From an uncultured Burkholderiales bacterium (GTDB lineage: Bacteria; Pseudomonadota; Gammaproteobacteria; Burkholderiales; Eutrophovitaceae), in assembly GCA_951812315.1 (NCBI GenBank), contig CATOSA010000008.1, forward strand, positions 124,001 to 188,000: 64,000 nt of DNA. The letters run 5' to 3'. Of this stretch, positions 24,632 to 34,063 are shown piece after piece. The number at the start of each line of letters is the position of its first letter. Position 1 is the stretch's first letter. A model generated the notes under the pieces. The model was not told the origin of the DNA. It did not search any database and worked only from the letters and a program-made list of their open reading frames with translations. The position numbers were made by a program, and so were the translations under genes.

Positions 24632-25819
24632 CTATAGTTGCTTCCATGCTTTTCGCGGCTGTACGAATTCTGCAGCGGCTGCATCTTCACGCAACTGCAC
24701 AAACTGTGATCGTTGATAGGCGGCATCACCAAACAGCACATCGATCGCCGCCAGTCGCTTCACGTAATGCCCTACCGGCAACTCGTCGGTCATGCCCATG
24801 CCACCATGCAACTGTATCGCTTCCTGCCCGACGTAACGTCCGGCGCGTCCGACCATCGCCTTGGCGGCAGTTACGGCACGCCTGCGCTCAAATACATTGT
24901 CCGAATCAACTTTGCCCGCTGCCAGAACCGACAATGAACGCGCCTCTTCGAGGTTGATCAGCATGTCAACGGTACGATGTTGCAATACCTGAAACTTGCC
25001 GATCGGAACCCCAAACTGCTGACGCGTCTTGAGATACTCGAGAGTCATGCTATACAGCGACCCCATCAGTCCAACCGCTTCGGCGCACAACGCTGCCATC
25101 GCCCGATCCACGACCTTTTCAATGAGTGGCATGGCTCCATTGATCGTTCCAATCACCGATTCAGGACCAACACGCACGCCGTTGAACTGCAATTCGAGCG
25201 CTCGTGTTCCATCGAAAAGCGGATACTCCTGTCCGCCAAGATTCTCTTCATCGCATTCGACGATAAACAGCGTTACGCCGTCACGATCGCCCGCTTCGCC
25301 CTGAGTGCGCGCCGAAACAATAAGCTTCTCGGCGACCGGCGCATGCATTACCAGCGTCTTCTTGCCGTCAATGACCCAGTTGTTGCCGTCTGCGGTCGCG
25401 CGCGTGCCAACGTGCCCGAGGTCATAGCGCGATTCGCGCTCGTAGTGAGCAAATGCCAGCAGCATCGAACCATTCACAATTCCCGGCAACAGAATCTTTT
25501 TCTGCCAGTCCGCTGCGCCGATATCGACCAGGCCACCGGCCATGACGACGGTCGACAAATACGGCTCCATCACCAGATGCTTGCCGATTGCCTCCATCAC
25601 CAGCATTGTCTCGACGCCGCCACCTCCGAATCCGCCGTACTCGTCGGAGAACGGAATGCCGAGCAGGCCTAGTGACGCGAAACCCTTCCAGACCTCTTCG
25701 GACATCGACTGGCGTTCGTCCACCATGCTGCGCCGCAGCTCGAAGGAATAATTCTTTTCCAGAAACCGCTCCACCGAATCCTGAAGCAGTCGTTGTTCTT
25801 CAGTCAGTGAAAAGTCCAT
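24632..25819 (-). CDS. Acyl-CoA dehydrogenase, small-subunit type (pimeloyl-CoA dehydrogenase-like)
   Basis: Acyl-CoA dehydrogenase-fold protein of 395 residues. N-terminal MDFSLTEEQRLLQDSVERFL and IPFSDEYGGFGGGGVETMLV are typical of the group paired as heterodimers. The middle domain has AFAHYERESRYDL in place of the usual TEPxxGSD motif, so FAD/substrate contacts differ from ordinary dehydrogenases, as in the small subunit of pimeloyl-CoA dehydrogenase. The C-terminal domain has YLKTRQQFGVPIGKFQVLQH and EAIQLHGGMGMTDELPVGHY. It follows the partner gene by 115 bp and is likely co-transcribed. The pair would act on a dicarboxylic or steroid-like acyl-CoA; this is inferred from family pairing. 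Confidence 0.85.
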   Translation of the reverse strand: MDFSLTEEQRLLQDSVERFLEKNYSFELRRSMVDERQSMSEEVWKGFASLGLLGIPFSDEYGGFGGGGVETMLVMEAIGKHLVMEPYLSTVVMAGGLVDIGAADWQKKILLPGIVNGSMLLAFAHYERESRYDLGHVGTRATADGNNWVIDGKKTLVMHAPVAEKLIVSARTQGEAGDRDGVTLFIVECDEENLGGQEYPLFDGTRALELQFNGVRVGPESVIGTINGAMPLIEKVVDRAMAALCAEAVGLMGSLYSMTLEYLKTRQQFGVPIGKFQVLQHRTVDMLINLEEARSLSVLAAGKVDSDNVFERRRAVTAAKAMVGRAGRYVGQEAIQLHGGMGMTDELPVGHYVKRLAAIDVLFGDAAYQRSQFVQLREDAAAAEFVQPRKAWKQL

Positions 25820-25837
25820 GACCGTCTCGCTCCTAAC

Positions 25838-25909
25838 CCCGGCACCGCCGGGTAATTACGTGTAGTCCCGGCATTGCCGGGGATTGAGTCAATGCTCCCG
25901 CATCGCGGG
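25838..25909. repeat. Three consecutive short hairpins between two acyl-CoA dehydrogenase genes
   Basis: CCCGGC-acc-GCCGGG (25838-25852), CCCGGC-att-GCCGGG (25867-25881) and CCCGC-atc-GCGGG (25897-25909), each with a 3-nt loop and spaced by about 15 bp. They lie in the 114-bp gap inside the operon. No T-tract follows them, so they are not simple terminators; they may tune mRNA processing or relative expression. Confidence 0.8.
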
Positions 25910-25915
25910 GCAATT

Positions 25916-25947
25916 AGTTACAGCCCGAGTAAGTTACAGCCCAAGTA
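25916..25947. repeat. Tandem duplication, 2 x 16 bp, across a stop codon
   Basis: agttacagcccgagta at 25916 is repeated as agttacagcccaagta at 25932 (15 of 16 identical). The second copy carries the TAA of the large-subunit acyl-CoA dehydrogenase on the minus strand; the first copy is a decoy of that gene end. Confidence 0.9.
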
Positions 25948-27130
25948 CTTGCTGGGAAATGATATTGCGCTGTATTTCGTTGGTGCCGCCGTAGATCGTT
26001 GTCTTGCGCATGTTGAAGTAACGCGCTGCAAGCGGCGCCGCATAGTCAGGGCCGATTCGCTGCCCGACCCAGTTTTCTCCCCACGACAAAGGCAGATACG
26101 GCAATGAATACGGACCGATTGCCTCCATTTGCAACTCGGTCAGTGCCTGCTGAATCTCGGAACCCCGGATCTTCAGTATCGAAGCCTCCGGTCCGGGCGC
26201 CTTGCCGTCGCGCTCGGCAGAAGCGACGCGCAATACGGTCATCTCCAGCGCGAGCAGGTCAATCTCCAGTTGCACAACCCGATCGCGAAAAACAGGATCC
26301 TCGATCAGCGGCTTGCCATTGAGCTGTTCTTGAGATGCAATGTGTTTCAGGTAGACAAGTTCACGCTTGGAAACCCCAACGCCGGCAATACCGGTGCGTT
26401 CATGCGAGAGTAGAAACTTTGCAATCGTCCAGCCCTTACCCTCTTCACCTACCAGATTTTCGGCCGACACTTCGACATTTTCTAACCAGACCTCATTTAT
26501 TTCGCGCTCACCATCAAGTGTGATAATCGGCCGCACTTCGATGCCAGGCGTTTTCATGTCGATCAGCAGCATCGATATGCCCTGCTGCTTCTTGCCGCTG
26601 CTGTCCGTCCGGGTCAGGCAAAAAATCATGTCCGCCCATTGGCCGTGTGTATTCCACGTCTTCTGGCCATTGACGACATATTTGTCACCCTTGCGTTCGG
26701 CCCTTGTCTTGAGCGAAGCCAGATCAGACCCCGATCCGGGCTCCGAATAACCCTGACACCACCATGTTTCCCCCGACAAAATTTCAGGCAGATATTTCTG
26801 CTTTTGCTCATCGGTCCCAAACGCAATCAGAACCGGACCGATCATGCTCAGTCCGAACGGCGACAAGCGTGGCGCGCCAGCAGCCGCGGTCTCTTCGTCA
26901 AAAATGTGGCGCTGAACCGAATTCCAGGCGATACCGCCGTATTCTTCGGGCCAGCCGGGCGCAATCCAGCCTTTTTCGTAAAGCGCGCGGTGCCAGCGAT
27001 AGACATCGTCCTTCTCAATACGGCGATGTTCGAGAATCTTGCGCGCAACATCGCCCGGCAGCTTATCTGCCGTGAAAGCACGTACTTCTTCGCGAAATGC
27101 GACTTCTTGCGGAGTAAATGTGAGATCCAT
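25934..27130 (-). CDS. Acyl-CoA dehydrogenase, large-subunit type (pimeloyl-CoA dehydrogenase-like)
   Basis: Catalytically complete acyl-CoA dehydrogenase of 398 residues. N-terminal MDLTFTPQEVAFREEVRAFT, APGWPEEYGGIAWNSVQRHI; FAD/substrate motif WWCQGYSEPGSGSDLASLKT; KTWNTHGQWADMIFCLTRTD in the beta domain; C-terminal FNMRKTTIYGGTNEIQRNII typical of the large subunit of the pimeloyl-CoA dehydrogenase-like heterodimer. It introduces the alpha-beta double bond in an acyl-CoA and passes electrons to ETF. It is the first gene of the minus-strand unit with the small subunit and, after a terminator, a 3-hydroxyacyl-CoA dehydrogenase. It is divergent from the transaminase gene cluster. Confidence 0.88.
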   Translation of the reverse strand: MDLTFTPQEVAFREEVRAFTADKLPGDVARKILEHRRIEKDDVYRWHRALYEKGWIAPGWPEEYGGIAWNSVQRHIFDEETAAAGAPRLSPFGLSMIGPVLIAFGTDEQKQKYLPEILSGETWWCQGYSEPGSGSDLASLKTRAERKGDKYVVNGQKTWNTHGQWADMIFCLTRTDSSGKKQQGISMLLIDMKTPGIEVRPIITLDGEREINEVWLENVEVSAENLVGEEGKGWTIAKFLLSHERTGIAGVGVSKRELVYLKHIASQEQLNGKPLIEDPVFRDRVVQLEIDLLALEMTVLRVASAERDGKAPGPEASILKIRGSEIQQALTELQMEAIGPYSLPYLPLSWGENWVGQRIGPDYAAPLAARYFNMRKTTIYGGTNEIQRNIISQQVLGL

Positions 27131-27470
27131 AATTTGGCTGTTTCAGAGTAAGTTCAGCACGGGAAGGCGCGAGGATAAGATATCCCCCAGCGGGCAGGCA
27201 ACCACGGTGGTCTGGCTGCTTTCCTGACATTATAATGCTGCCGGTAGCCTGTACCACTTTACAAGTCTGACCGGGGCCGGCGCCGCCTTTACGTCGTTTG
27301 GAGGCACGACCTGGAGCGTGCTCACATTGAAGCGTATTGCCAGCACCCGGTCAGTGCAGCCTATTGAAGCCCTTGACAGCCCTAATGATAGGAGCAGTTC
27401 GTCAGCGCCGTTACTTCCGGCGCTCGTACGTGCACCTTACTTTTCAGCGCCACATTGCCTCAGCGGGAGT
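27131..27470. other. Intergenic region between divergent operons
   Basis: No supported gene. A perfect TATAAT stands at 27231-27236 in the plus direction, 235 bp before the transaminase start, but the -35 position is poor, so the promoter call is tentative. Frames seen here are 5' extensions of the transaminase frame without coding character. Confidence 0.4.
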
Positions 27471-28823
27471 ATGAATATGAACATCCGGGACGACCAGGCA
27501 GTACAAGAACTGAATCAGTCTCTGAACCTCGAACCGCTTTGGCTGCCGTTTACGCCGAACCGTCAGTTCAAAGCCTCACCTCGCCTGATTGCGAGTGCGA
27601 AGGATATGCATTACTACACTGACGACGGGCGAAAGGTACTCGATGGTATTGCCGGCCTGTGGTGTGTTAATGCCGGCCACTGCCGCGATGGCATCGTCAG
27701 CGCAATTCAGGAGCAGGCGCAGACCATCGACTACACCACTGCGTTCAATATGTCTCACCCCACCGTGTTTCAGGCCGCGGAAATGGTGACCCGGCTTGCG
27801 CCCGACGACCTTGATCATGTGTTTTTTGTTAATTCAGGTTCCGAGTCAGTCGATACCGCCCTGAAGATTGCCATCGGCTACCACAATGCGCTCGGCAAGC
27901 CACGCCATCGACTCATTGGCCGCGAACGCGGCTACCACGGCGTTGGTTTCGGCGGCATGTCAGTCGGCGGTATGACGCCTAACCGCAAAGCGTTCAGCGC
28001 GGCGCTGTTGCCCGGCGTCGATCACTTGCCGCACACCCACAGCCTGGAGCACGCTGCATTCAGCAAAGGCCAGCCTGAATGGGGTGCACACCTTGCAGAC
28101 GACCTTGAACGCATCGTCGCGCTACACGATGCATCCAATATCGCCGCGGTGATCGTTGAGCCTGTGGCAGGTTCCGCAGGGGTGCTCGTTCCGCCAAAAG
28201 GCTATTTGCAGCGGCTGCGAGAAATTTGCGACAAACACGGCCTCCTGCTGATTTTCGATGAAGTCATTACCGGTTTTGGCCGCACCGGTTCCGCGTTCGC
28301 GTCACACACGTTAGGAGTCGTGCCCGACATGATTACTTTCGCCAAGGGTGTCTCGAATGGCGCGGCACCGCTTGGCGGCGTGCTGGTGAAGAAGGAGATT
28401 TACGACGCGTTCATGGACGGGTCTGAAGAAGTCATCGAATTCTTCCACGGCTATACGTACTCGGGCCATCCGCTGGCCACCGCGGCGGCAATCGCCACAA
28501 TGGATATTTACGAACAGGAAAGCCTGTTTGATCGCAGCAGGGAACTCGCACCTTATTACGAGGAAGCCGTTCATTCGCTCAAAGGCCTGCCCCACGTTAT
28601 CGACGTTCGCAACTTCGGTCTGATGTGCGGTGTAGAACTGGAACCGATTCCCGGCCACCCCGGCAAACGCGCTTATGAAACATTTGTGAAGTGCTATCAG
28701 AATGGCGTGCTGGTGCGTTCAGGCGGAGAAACGATTGCGCTGACGCCACCACTGATTGCAACCAGGAGTCATGTCGATGAAATTGCCGGCACGCTTGGCG
28801 ACGCGCTGAAGTCGATGGCGTAG
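27471..28823 (+). CDS. Omega-amino acid--pyruvate aminotransferase (class III)
   Basis: PLP enzyme of 450 residues, class III aminotransferase, close to beta-alanine/omega-amino-acid--pyruvate transaminases. ATG 27471 is preceded by GCGGGAG. Motifs: FVNSGSESVDTALKIAIGYH, GRERGYHGVGFGGMSVGGMT, AAVIVEPVAGSAGVLVPPKG, LLIFDEVITGFGRTG with the cofactor Asp, and MITFAKGVSNGAAPLGGVLV with the Schiff-base Lys. It moves the amino group of a beta- or omega-amino acid to pyruvate, giving a semialdehyde. It precedes, in the same direction, the M81 hydrolase and an MmsA-type semialdehyde dehydrogenase, which would take up that product. The order supports a single catabolic unit. Confidence 0.9.
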   Translation: MNMNIRDDQAVQELNQSLNLEPLWLPFTPNRQFKASPRLIASAKDMHYYTDDGRKVLDGIAGLWCVNAGHCRDGIVSAIQEQAQTIDYTTAFNMSHPTVFQAAEMVTRLAPDDLDHVFFVNSGSESVDTALKIAIGYHNALGKPRHRLIGRERGYHGVGFGGMSVGGMTPNRKAFSAALLPGVDHLPHTHSLEHAAFSKGQPEWGAHLADDLERIVALHDASNIAAVIVEPVAGSAGVLVPPKGYLQRLREICDKHGLLLIFDEVITGFGRTGSAFASHTLGVVPDMITFAKGVSNGAAPLGGVLVKKEIYDAFMDGSEEVIEFFHGYTYSGHPLATAAAIATMDIYEQESLFDRSRELAPYYEEAVHSLKGLPHVIDVRNFGLMCGVELEPIPGHPGKRAYETFVKCYQNGVLVRSGGETIALTPPLIATRSHVDEIAGTLGDALKSMA

Positions 28824-29033
28824 GGAAGTTGATCGCGACACAAACGTTGAAGATTCGCCGCCGAGGCAAATAGGCACAAAGTAAAATCAAACCCGGACAA
28901 TACGGGCATGTGGCAAACGCGTTCTTGATCGATCGCGCATCGGAATCTGAGTTGGTCTTCCCTTCGACTTATGCTTTACGCTGTTCATCTGCGGTCAGAA
29001 CTTTTGTTGAATTGATATGAATACGCACTCCCA

Positions 29034-30554
29034 ATGAAATTCGTCATTGCTCAAATGGAACACGAGACCAATACGTTCTCGCCGGTCCCGACCCCATGGG
29101 AATCTTTCGGACCGAATGGTGCGTATCTGGGCGCGGAAGCGTACCGGGCGATGAAAGGCACACGTACACCTATCGGCGCATTCATTGATCTTGCAGAAAA
29201 AGAAAATGCAGAGATTGTTACCCCGGTTGCGGGTTTCGCTTACCCGAGCGGGCCAGTCGACCCCGCGGCCTACGACCGGTTTTGCGATCTGATATGCGAG
29301 GAAGCGGCAAAAGGCTGCGATGCGATATTCCTTGATTTGCACGGCGCAATGGTGGTGAAGGATCGGACCGGTGACGGTGAAGGCACCCTGCTGGCGAAAG
29401 TGCGCGCAGTCTCGCCCGACACGCCGATCGCAGTCTCACTCGATCTGCATGCCAACGTAACGGAACAAATGGTTAGTAACTCTGATGTTATAGCCGGTTA
29501 CAAGACCTATCCACATATAGATATGTACGAAACCGGTGAATTGGCCGGTAGCGTATTGCTGCGCTACCTGAAGGGCGAAGTCAAACCGGTGATGGTATGG
29601 GGAAACGTGCCGATCCTCGCGCAAACGCTAAAAATGAATACGGACGAAGGCGCAATGAAAGACTACGCCAATGCGGCGCGCCAGGTTCAACGAGATGGCG
29701 CTCTGGCAGCTTCCGCATTCGGCGGCTTTCCGATGGCCGACATCCCGCAAGCAGGTATGAGCACTATCGTCATCACCGATGGCGACCGCGCCGCCGCCGA
29801 AACGGCGCGCGATTACATCCTCTCTGTCGCGTGGTCAAAGAAAGAGGACTTCATCTGGCGCGACGAGCCGCTTGAGCAGGCTATTGCCAAGGCGAAGCTA
29901 TTGGGACAGGCGAAGCAAATGGCCGATGGCCCGATCCTGTTGCTTGACCACCCGGACAACTGCGCGACCGGTGCAACCCAGGATACGATGCACGTTCTGA
30001 AAGAAGCGCTGCGTCAAGGCATGAACGACATCGCCGTTGGGCCAATCCGCGACCCGGAGGCCGTGGACATACTGATCAAGGCCGGAGTGGGCGCTCAAGT
30101 CACGCTGCCTGTCGGTGGCAAGATGGACATGCCGGCAATTAATCGCAAGGGTGAGCCGATGGAACTCACCGGTGTCGTTCGCGCTATTACCGATGGCGAG
30201 TACACCATCACCGGACCGCAATTCACCGGCGTGCGCGCGATGATGGGCCGCACCGTCGTTTTCTCTACCGACGCGGCGGATATCGTGATAACCGAACGCC
30301 TCCAGGAACCATGGGATGTTGGCGTATTTACCAGTGTCGGAATCGACCCGACACGCAAGAAATTCCTGCTGCTCAAGTCTCGCATGTATTTTCGCCCGGT
30401 GTTCTTGCCGATTGCCAAGGACGCCGTTTACTGCGACGGAGTGGGCGTGGGCTCATCAGACTGGACCATGTTCAACTACGAACATTTACGTCGTCCGATC
30501 TATCCGTTGGACGACGCGTTCGACGCCGCGACTGGACAAAATCAAACTAGCTGA
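29034..30554 (+). CDS. M81 family metallopeptidase (MlrC-like)
   Basis: Zinc-dependent hydrolase of 506 residues. The first half is the MlrC/DUF1485 domain with [15 protein letters not shown] (His ligand), [24 protein letters not shown] and [14 protein letters not shown] with Asp-x-His metal ligands; the second half is the MlrC C-terminal domain ([53 protein letters not shown]). The best known member, MlrC, cleaves the linearised toxin microcystin at Adda. Members in soil bacteria without mlrA/B are common and probably cut other amides. Here it lies between a transaminase and MmsA, which suggests release of a beta-amino acid from an amide or peptide. Exact substrate unknown. Confidence 0.85.
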   Translation: MKFVIAQMEHETNTFSPVPTPWESFGPNGAYLGAEAYRAMKGTRTPIGAFIDLAEKENAEIVTPVAGFAYPSGPVDPAAYDRFCDLICEEAAKGCDAIFLDLHGAMVVKDRTGDGEGTLLAKVRAVSPDTPIAVSLDLHANVTEQMVSNSDVIAGYKTYPHIDMYETGELAGSVLLRYLKGEVKPVMVWGNVPILAQTLKMNTDEGAMKDYANAARQVQRDGALAASAFGGFPMADIPQAGMSTIVITDGDRAAAETARDYILSVAWSKKEDFIWRDEPLEQAIAKAKLLGQAKQMADGPILLLDHPDNCATGATQDTMHVLKEALRQGMNDIAVGPIRDPEAVDILIKAGVGAQVTLPVGGKMDMPAINRKGEPMELTGVVRAITDGEYTITGPQFTGVRAMMGRTVVFSTDAADIVITERLQEPWDVGVFTSVGIDPTRKKFLLLKSRMYFRPVFLPIAKDAVYCDGVGVGSSDWTMFNYEHLRRPIYPLDDAFDAATGQNQTS

Positions 30555-30604
30555 ACTCAATGTGGCAACCAGGCCAAACCAACAATATTCAACGTGAGGA
30601 AGAC

Positions 30605-32131
30605 ATGAACAAACCTGCAACCAAGGACACGATACTCCCGAAAGAAATCACACATTTCGTCAATGGCAGCGAAGTGCGCGGTAACAGTGACCGTTTCGGG
30701 GACGTATTTAACCCGGCCCTGGGCGAAGTCACCGGGCGCGTGCCGTTCGCAACCGAAGCCGAAGTCAGCGCTGCAATTGAGGCTGCGCACAAGGCCCTCC
30801 CCGCATGGGCGGCGACACCGCCGCTCAAGCGCGCACGAATCATGTTCAAGTTCAAGGAACTGATCGAACGCGACATGGACAAGCTCTCCGCCATCCTCAC
30901 AAGCGAGCATGGGAAGGTGCTCTCTGACGCGAGAGGCGAAGTTATTCGCGGGCTCGAAGTGGTCGAATTTGCATGCGGCATTCCACAGCTGCTCAAAGGC
31001 GAGTACACCGAGCAGATCGGCACAGGCATAGACAGCTATTCAGTCAGACAGCCACTGGGTGTGTGCGCCGGAATTACGCCGTTCAATTTCCCGGTCATGG
31101 TGCCGATGTGGATGTTCCCGATATCGATCGCATGTGGGAACACTTTTGTACTCAAACCGTCCGAGCGTGATCCGTCTGCAAGTGTTTATCTTGCCAATCT
31201 GCTCAAGGAAGCGGGCTTGCCCGAAGGCGTCTTCAACGTCGTGCATGGCGACAAAGTCGCCGTCGACACGCTGCTCAATGATGCGCGCGTGTCGGCGATC
31301 AGCTTCGTCGGTTCGACGCCGATTGCCGAGTATGTCTATCGCACCGGCACCGCCGCCGGCAAGCGTGTGCAAGCGCTCGGCGGCGCAAAAAATCACCTCG
31401 TCGTCATGCCCGACGCGGATCTCGACCAGGCGGTCGATGCGCTCACCGGCGCAGCGTATGGTTCCTCAGGCGAACGCTGTATGGCAATTTCAGTCGGCGT
31501 TGCTGTTGGCAATGTGGCGGACAAACTGGTCGAAAAACTTGCTATCCGCGCTAAATCATTGAAGATCGATAACGGCGCCGAAGGCAACCCTGACATGGGC
31601 CCCCTGGTCACCAGACAGCATCTTGACAAGGTCAGCGGATATGTCGACAAAGGCGCCAAAGAAGGAGCGACCCTGGTTGTCGATGGCCGCGGACACAAAG
31701 TCGAGAGTCATGAGAAAGGCTTCTTCATTGGCGGTTGCCTGTTCGACAACGTCAAGCCTGACATGACCATATACAAGGAAGAGATTTTCGGACCGGTACT
31801 GTCCATCGTACGGGTACCCGATTTCGAATCTGCGGTGAATCTGATCAACGCACATGAATTCGGCAATGGTGTATCGCTATTCACGCGCGACGGCGATGCT
31901 GCAAGGGAATTCTCGACGCGGATTCAAATCGGCATGGTCGGCATCAACGTCCCCATTCCGGTACCGATGGCCTTCCACAGCTTTGGTGGCTGGAAACGTT
32001 CGCTGTTCGGAGACCATTATGCATACGGCCCGGAAGGCGTACGGTTTTACACGCGCCTGAAGACTGTGACCAGCCGCTGGCCAACCGGCATCCGCAAAGG
32101 TGCCGAGTTCGTTATGCCGACGATGAAATAG
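30605..32131 (+). CDS. mmsA: CoA-acylating methylmalonate-semialdehyde dehydrogenase
   Basis: Aldehyde dehydrogenase superfamily member of 508 residues. ATG 30605 follows GAGGAAG. MmsA signatures: [60 protein letters not shown], and the catalytic Cys in [38 protein letters not shown] and [20 protein letters not shown] complete the fold. It converts methylmalonate or malonate semialdehyde to propionyl- or acetyl-CoA with NAD and CoA. Downstream of an omega-amino acid transaminase it would oxidise the semialdehyde made from beta-alanine or 3-aminoisobutyrate. It starts 51 bp after the MlrC-like gene, so all three are likely one operon. Confidence 0.93.
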   Translation: MNKPATKDTILPKEITHFVNGSEVRGNSDRFGDVFNPALGEVTGRVPFATEAEVSAAIEAAHKALPAWAATPPLKRARIMFKFKELIERDMDKLSAILTSEHGKVLSDARGEVIRGLEVVEFACGIPQLLKGEYTEQIGTGIDSYSVRQPLGVCAGITPFNFPVMVPMWMFPISIACGNTFVLKPSERDPSASVYLANLLKEAGLPEGVFNVVHGDKVAVDTLLNDARVSAISFVGSTPIAEYVYRTGTAAGKRVQALGGAKNHLVVMPDADLDQAVDALTGAAYGSSGERCMAISVGVAVGNVADKLVEKLAIRAKSLKIDNGAEGNPDMGPLVTRQHLDKVSGYVDKGAKEGATLVVDGRGHKVESHEKGFFIGGCLFDNVKPDMTIYKEEIFGPVLSIVRVPDFESAVNLINAHEFGNGVSLFTRDGDAAREFSTRIQIGMVGINVPIPVPMAFHSFGGWKRSLFGDHYAYGPEGVRFYTRLKTVTSRWPTGIRKGAEFVMPTMK

Positions 32132-32192
32132 AGGGAACTAGCAGAACAAAGGGCGGCGAATTTGCGCCCCCTATGTACCAGCGGTCACCACT

Positions 32193-32804
32193 ATGGCAGC
32201 CATCCAATCGACTCAACGCCTGCGCGAGCTTATCGGTACGCCGAACGAACTGGTACGCCGCAAAATTCACTCGCGGCTGAATGCTGTCGCGAAAAATTTC
32301 ATTGCCCGTTCACCGATGGCGTTTCTTGCAACCTGTGGGTCAGACAACTTGCCGCAAGTCTCGCCAAAAGGCGATGCGCCTGGTTTCGTCAGCATCGAAG
32401 ACGATAACACCCTCGTCATTCCCGAACGCAAGGGCAACAAATTGGCGTTCACCCTGGAAAACATTCTCGCCAACCCAAAAGTCGCTCTGATATTTGTGGT
32501 GCCGGGCACCTGCGAAACGCTGAGAGTGGAAGGACGCGCCGAACTCGATGATGATGCGCAACGATGCGAAGAGCTTTCCGCGCGCGGCTCGGCCGCACTG
32601 CTTCTAATTCGCATCAAAATTGACGCAGTTTACTTCCACTGCGCCAAGGCGTTTCTTCGCGCCGAACTGTGGAAATCCAGCACCTGGACGGAAGCTATCG
32701 AAATCTCGTTCGGAAATGAAATTGCCGAGCACGGCGCCCTGGACACGCAAGAGATTGACGCATTCGATGCTGCCGTGCGATCAAGATACAAGACCGATCT
32801 TTAG
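32193..32804 (+). CDS. PPOX-class FMN-binding protein (MSMEG_1061 family)
   Basis: Pyridoxamine-5'-phosphate-oxidase-like split-barrel flavoprotein of 203 residues. Core motifs are FIARSPMAFLATCGSDNLPQ followed by VSPKGDAPGFVSIEDDNTLV, PERKGNKLAFTLENILANPK and VALIFVVPGTCETLRVEGRA; C-terminal RIKIDAVYFHCAKAFLRAEL WKSSTW is typical of the MSMEG_1061 subgroup. Such proteins reduce unknown substrates with FMN or F420. It follows mmsA by 61 bp in the same direction and may belong to its transcript. Specific function unknown. Confidence 0.82.
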   Translation: MAAIQSTQRLRELIGTPNELVRRKIHSRLNAVAKNFIARSPMAFLATCGSDNLPQVSPKGDAPGFVSIEDDNTLVIPERKGNKLAFTLENILANPKVALIFVVPGTCETLRVEGRAELDDDAQRCEELSARGSAALLLIRIKIDAVYFHCAKAFLRAELWKSSTWTEAIEISFGNEIAEHGALDTQEIDAFDAAVRSRYKTDL

Positions 32805-32915
32805 CACGCGCAACGCGGCAAGTACCTTTTCTGCACATCAGGCCCTGCGCGCCGGAATCGAAAACGACAATTGCTTCAGAGGCGGGCCGCGAGTAACGCA
32901 GATCCGGGCGCTTCA

Positions 32916-32945
32916 ACTTACATGATCACCACTTACATGATCACG
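32916..32945. repeat. Tandem duplication, 2 x 15 bp, duplicating a start codon
   Basis: acttacatgatcacc at 32916 is followed by acttacatgatcacg at 32931 (14 of 15). Each copy contains an in-frame ATG of the PhyH-family gene, so the gene has two equivalent starts five codons apart. Confidence 0.93.
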
Positions 32946-33734
32946 GCTGCAGATAAAGAACATTTTCACAAGAACGGTTGGGTAGTACCCCAATGGCGTT
33001 TGTCGACAGACCGCTGGCGGCAATTGCAAACGCTCGTCGAAAAAGCGCTGCAGACTCGGCCAGAAAAGCGTGACTACCTCCCGGACTTGCAACAATTCGC
33101 GCCGGGCATTCTGTCGTTTGCCGGCGCCAAGGATGTTCTGGACCTTGTCGAAGCGTTCACCGGTCCCGACATCGCGGTCTGGGGAACAGGGGTATTCGGA
33201 AAACCGGCGCATGACGGCGTCGCGACACCATGGCACCAGGATGGCCAATACTGGCCAATGCGGCCGCTCGCCACGACCAGCGTCTGGCTGGCACTTGATG
33301 ACGCCACCATCGACAACGGCTGCATGCGGGTTATTTCAGAATCCCATCGACCGCGTAAGCTCTACGAACATCGCACGGTAGATGCGACCGCGCTCACCCT
33401 TAATCAGGAACTGGATTGGCGCGCGCTCGGATTTGCCAAGGAAGAGCCGATCGAAATCGAATCAGGCCAGATGATCCTGTTCGATTTGTATCTCATTCAC
33501 GGATCGCATAGTAACGACACAGCCAAGCAGCGCCGGGCAATTACGGTCCGCTACATGCCGACCACCTCACATTTTGACCGCGAACTCGCAGTCCGCCAGC
33601 ACCGGGAAATGGGTGTTCCCGACTTTTCAAAACGCAACTTGTACCGGATGCGTGGTATTGACCGTTGTGGCCGCAACCAACTGGTGGAGCGTCCGGCGTG
33701 TCCGTACGCAGCCAGGCAATACTGGTTACGCTGA
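32922..33734 (+). CDS. Phytanoyl-CoA dioxygenase (PhyH) family protein
   Basis: Non-haem iron, 2-oxoglutarate-dependent oxygenase of 270 residues. The 2-His-1-carboxylate ligands are visible: His and Asp in GVATPWHQDGQYWPM and the distal His in FDLYLIHGSHSNDTAKQRRA, with the Arg nearby for 2-oxoglutarate. SVWLALDDATIDNGCMRVIS and SESHRPRKLYEH are family signatures. PhyH relatives hydroxylate diverse small molecules. The start is duplicated (32922 and 32937). It stands 117 bp after the PPOX gene. No natural-product cluster is around it, so a catabolic hydroxylation is a fair guess only. Confidence 0.85.
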   Translation: MITTYMITAADKEHFHKNGWVVPQWRLSTDRWRQLQTLVEKALQTRPEKRDYLPDLQQFAPGILSFAGAKDVLDLVEAFTGPDIAVWGTGVFGKPAHDGVATPWHQDGQYWPMRPLATTSVWLALDDATIDNGCMRVISESHRPRKLYEHRTVDATALTLNQELDWRALGFAKEEPIEIESGQMILFDLYLIHGSHSNDTAKQRRAITVRYMPTTSHFDRELAVRQHREMGVPDFSKRNLYRMRGIDRCGRNQLVERPACPYAARQYWLR

Positions 33735-34063
33735 TTTGATGAACTTCCCGCCAGGTACGGCAAGAAATTCCGGTTGAGGTAACAGTCTGCCGGACTCAAG
33801 ATGATTCACAGGTGCATGCGCGTCGCCACAGTCTTGTCATAATATCGGCCACACGCGAACCGATACTTCGTCCGTTTCGGGTAAACTCCCTCGGATAGAT
33901 GTTCGTGAAGGCATGGATTTTGGTGAAGACAATGTAGAGTTCAAGCTACACGCCGCATCCGCTGGTCTTCGCCGAGCTGGCGCCGATGCTGGCAGGCAAA
34001 CCGGAATGCATTGCGACGCAATATACATCGAGCAATACACATCGAGAGGGGAAGACTTTAGAA
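33735..34063. other. Intergenic region with MITE-like end and short duplications
   Basis: No supported gene. At 33780-33806 the sequence aacagtctgccggactcaag atgattc resembles the left end of the 1644-1811 element but has no matching right end. A 2 x 14 bp tandem (34018-34045) directly precedes the ribosome-binding region of the FAD-subunit gene. Confidence 0.6.
34018..34045. repeat. Tandem duplication, 2 x 14 bp
   Basis: gcaatatacatcga at 34018 is followed by gcaatacacatcga at 34032 (13 of 14), just upstream of the start of the FAD-binding subunit gene. Confidence 0.9.

Noticed and set aside
25838..25909. Possible CRISPR-like repeat series
   Set aside because: Units are hairpins of 13-15 bp with short, similar gaps and only three members; no cas gene is present in the window.
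29034..30554. Microcystin degradation gene cluster
   Set aside because: Only the MlrC-like gene is present; mlrA, mlrB and mlrD are not nearby, and M81 proteins are common in non-degraders.
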